From: Thermoplasmata archaeon | GTDB lineage: Archaea; Thermoplasmatota; Thermoplasmata; Thermoplasmatales; Thermoplasmataceae | Reading direction: 5' to 3' | Assembly (NCBI GenBank): GCA_021811505.1 | Contig: JAJZOM010000305.1 | Coordinates: 1 to 5,944 of the forward strand | DNA: 5,944 nucleotides | In this document: positions 5,214 to 5,944 of the stretch, piece after piece | Numbering within the stretch: position 1 is the stretch's first letter | Layout: every line of letters begins with the position of its first letter | Notes under the pieces: model-generated | Database searches by the model: none | Seen by the model: the letters and a program-made list of their open reading frames with translations, nothing else | Told to the model about the DNA's origin: nothing | Made by a program: the position numbers and the translations under genes

Positions 5214-5879
5214 TCAAAAAACCATCTCAAAAGTCAGGGGTTGAGACGGGGAGATGTTCTGTGATGTCCAGTATACCTGGAAGATAATCTCAAGGTTAAC
5301 ACTCCCGGTGTAATTGAAATAGATATAATCATTGTGGAAAGCGTAATGAAGCTTACCGGAGCTTCCCCCACCAGTGGAATGCCAAGTAAAATCGGTAACA
5401 TTCACTGGATAACGGTAGGTTAAATCAACTCTGTAGCTGTGTGATCCAATCTGGCCATTGTAAATATTGCTGGAGGAAGCAGTCAGATTGGTCCAATGAT
5501 CTGATGATGTCTGTATCTGTGGGGTCGAGATCTGCGGAGCTGACACTGTATTTAGAGGTGGATTCAGGAATATTATCCAGAAAACTAGCCAGGTCAGTAT
5601 GAAAACCGCTGAGTTGATCACCTTGTGGGAGGTTCTTTCAGATACCCTTATGCCAAAGAAGCCCACAATTTTGCTCAGGAAAACCAGTATGGCAATCATC
5701 AGCAATACCGAGAAGACCACATATCCTTGGAGCTGCAGATAGCCCGCTATAAGGCCGCTAACCGCTCCGATGAAGAATATCAGAATCACGGCTCTTGCCC
5801 TTTCCTTTTCAGATGTTAGGTACTCTTTTTCGTCAAATTCAGGTTCCTGGAATAATGGTGTATCTTTAGGTTTTGCCAT
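5214..5879 (-). CDS. Membrane protein with an outer, probably glycosylated domain; function unknown
   Basis: I do not recognise the family. The 221-residue protein has a charged cytoplasmic N-terminus (about 1-29, with DEKEYL and SEKERAR), three hydrophobic helices (about 30-48, 52-75 and 88-105), then FLNPPLN and a Ser/Thr/Gln-rich linker with a small repeat, PQIST-PQIQT. The rest (about 130-221) is rich in aromatics, Ser and beta-type residues and should form an extracytoplasmic beta domain. It has four N-x-S/T sequons (in WTNLTA, PVNVTD, YFNYTG and SQNISP), all on the predicted outer side, consistent with archaeal N-glycosylation. There are no cysteines. ATG 5879 is the natural start. The frame ends with GTT TTT TGA, so the T6 run (5221 to 5216) overlaps the stop and could help termination before the tRNA. 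It may be a lineage-specific surface protein; that is inference. Confidence 0.8.
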   Translation of the reverse strand: MAKPKDTPLFQEPEFDEKEYLTSEKERARAVILIFFIGAVSGLIAGYLQLQGYVVFSVLLMIAILVFLSKIVGFFGIRVSERTSHKVINSAVFILTWLVFWIIFLNPPLNTVSAPQISTPQIQTSSDHWTNLTASSSNIYNGQIGSHSYRVDLTYRYPVNVTDFTWHSTGGGSSGKLHYAFHNDYIYFNYTGSVNLEIIFQVYWTSQNISPSQPLTFEMVF

Positions 5880-5910
5880 GAGTTCGACGCTTCATAGTTT
5901 CTCAATTAAT

Positions 5911-5920
5911 GAATTTAACG
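5911..5920 (-). promoter_or_regulatory. Weak TATA-like element upstream of the membrane protein
   Basis: CGTTAAATTC on the - strand (5920 to 5911) lies about 36 nt upstream of ATG 5879, within the range for an archaeal TATA box with a short leader. ATTAATTG (about 5909 to 5902) at about 27 nt would suit a leaderless transcript instead. Neither is a strong match and no ribosome binding site is evident. Confidence 0.25.
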
Positions 5921-5944
5921 ACATAAGTGGGTCTTTAGACAAAA

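Noticed and set aside
5037..5264. 75-codon + strand open frame across the tRNA gene
   Set aside because: It reads through the antisense of tRNA-Gly and into the end of the membrane-protein gene, so it cannot be a typical gene. There is no domain or ribosome binding site.

Overview
This window looks like it comes from an archaeon, most probably an acidophilic Thermoplasmata (Thermoplasmatales-type) genome. The pointers are the TrmB-family regulator, A/T-rich TATA-type promoters about 34 nt from start codons, frequent AGG/AGA arginine and ATA isoleucine codons, non-ATG starts, a tRNA-Gly with G1-C72 and discriminator A73 and no encoded CCA, and a membrane protein whose outer domain carries four N-glycosylation sequons. 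The exact genus is inference.

Layout. Bases 1-2753 (+ strand) hold the end of a phosphate ABC-transporter operon in the order pstS (last 46 codons), pstC, pstA, pstB. The genes are tightly packed and partly overlapping. No phoU follows pstB. A convergent gene on the - strand (2843-3664) encodes a TrmB-family transcription regulator: a winged helix, a short coiled coil and a PLD-like C-terminal domain, ending in a Cys-Cys pair. It is divergently transcribed from an arsenite S-adenosylmethionine methyltransferase (arsM, 3732-4514, TTG start), and the two share a 67-bp promoter region built around one nearly symmetric TATATATA element. Behind arsM is a small basic protein of 89 residues (4576-4845) with five cysteines in its last 16 residues and a good ribosome binding site; I do not recognise its family. 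Bases 4846-5098 contain no convincing gene, only a poly-T stretch and an open frame on the - strand that may be a decayed gene end. A tRNA-Gly(TCC) gene lies at 5099-5173 (-), and a membrane protein of unknown function at 5214-5879 (-).

How it fits together. Pst proteins import phosphate, and arsenate is a structural mimic that can enter by phosphate transporters. An arsenic detoxification cassette next door (candidate regulator, methyltransferase, Cys-rich small protein) is therefore biologically coherent, although there is no direct evidence that the two blocks are co-regulated. The most novel-looking unit is the regulator / arsM / Cys-rich protein cassette: a TrmB-family protein as a candidate arsenic-responsive regulator and an undescribed small candidate thiol metalloid-binding protein. 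The functional links are inferred from position and cysteine content only.
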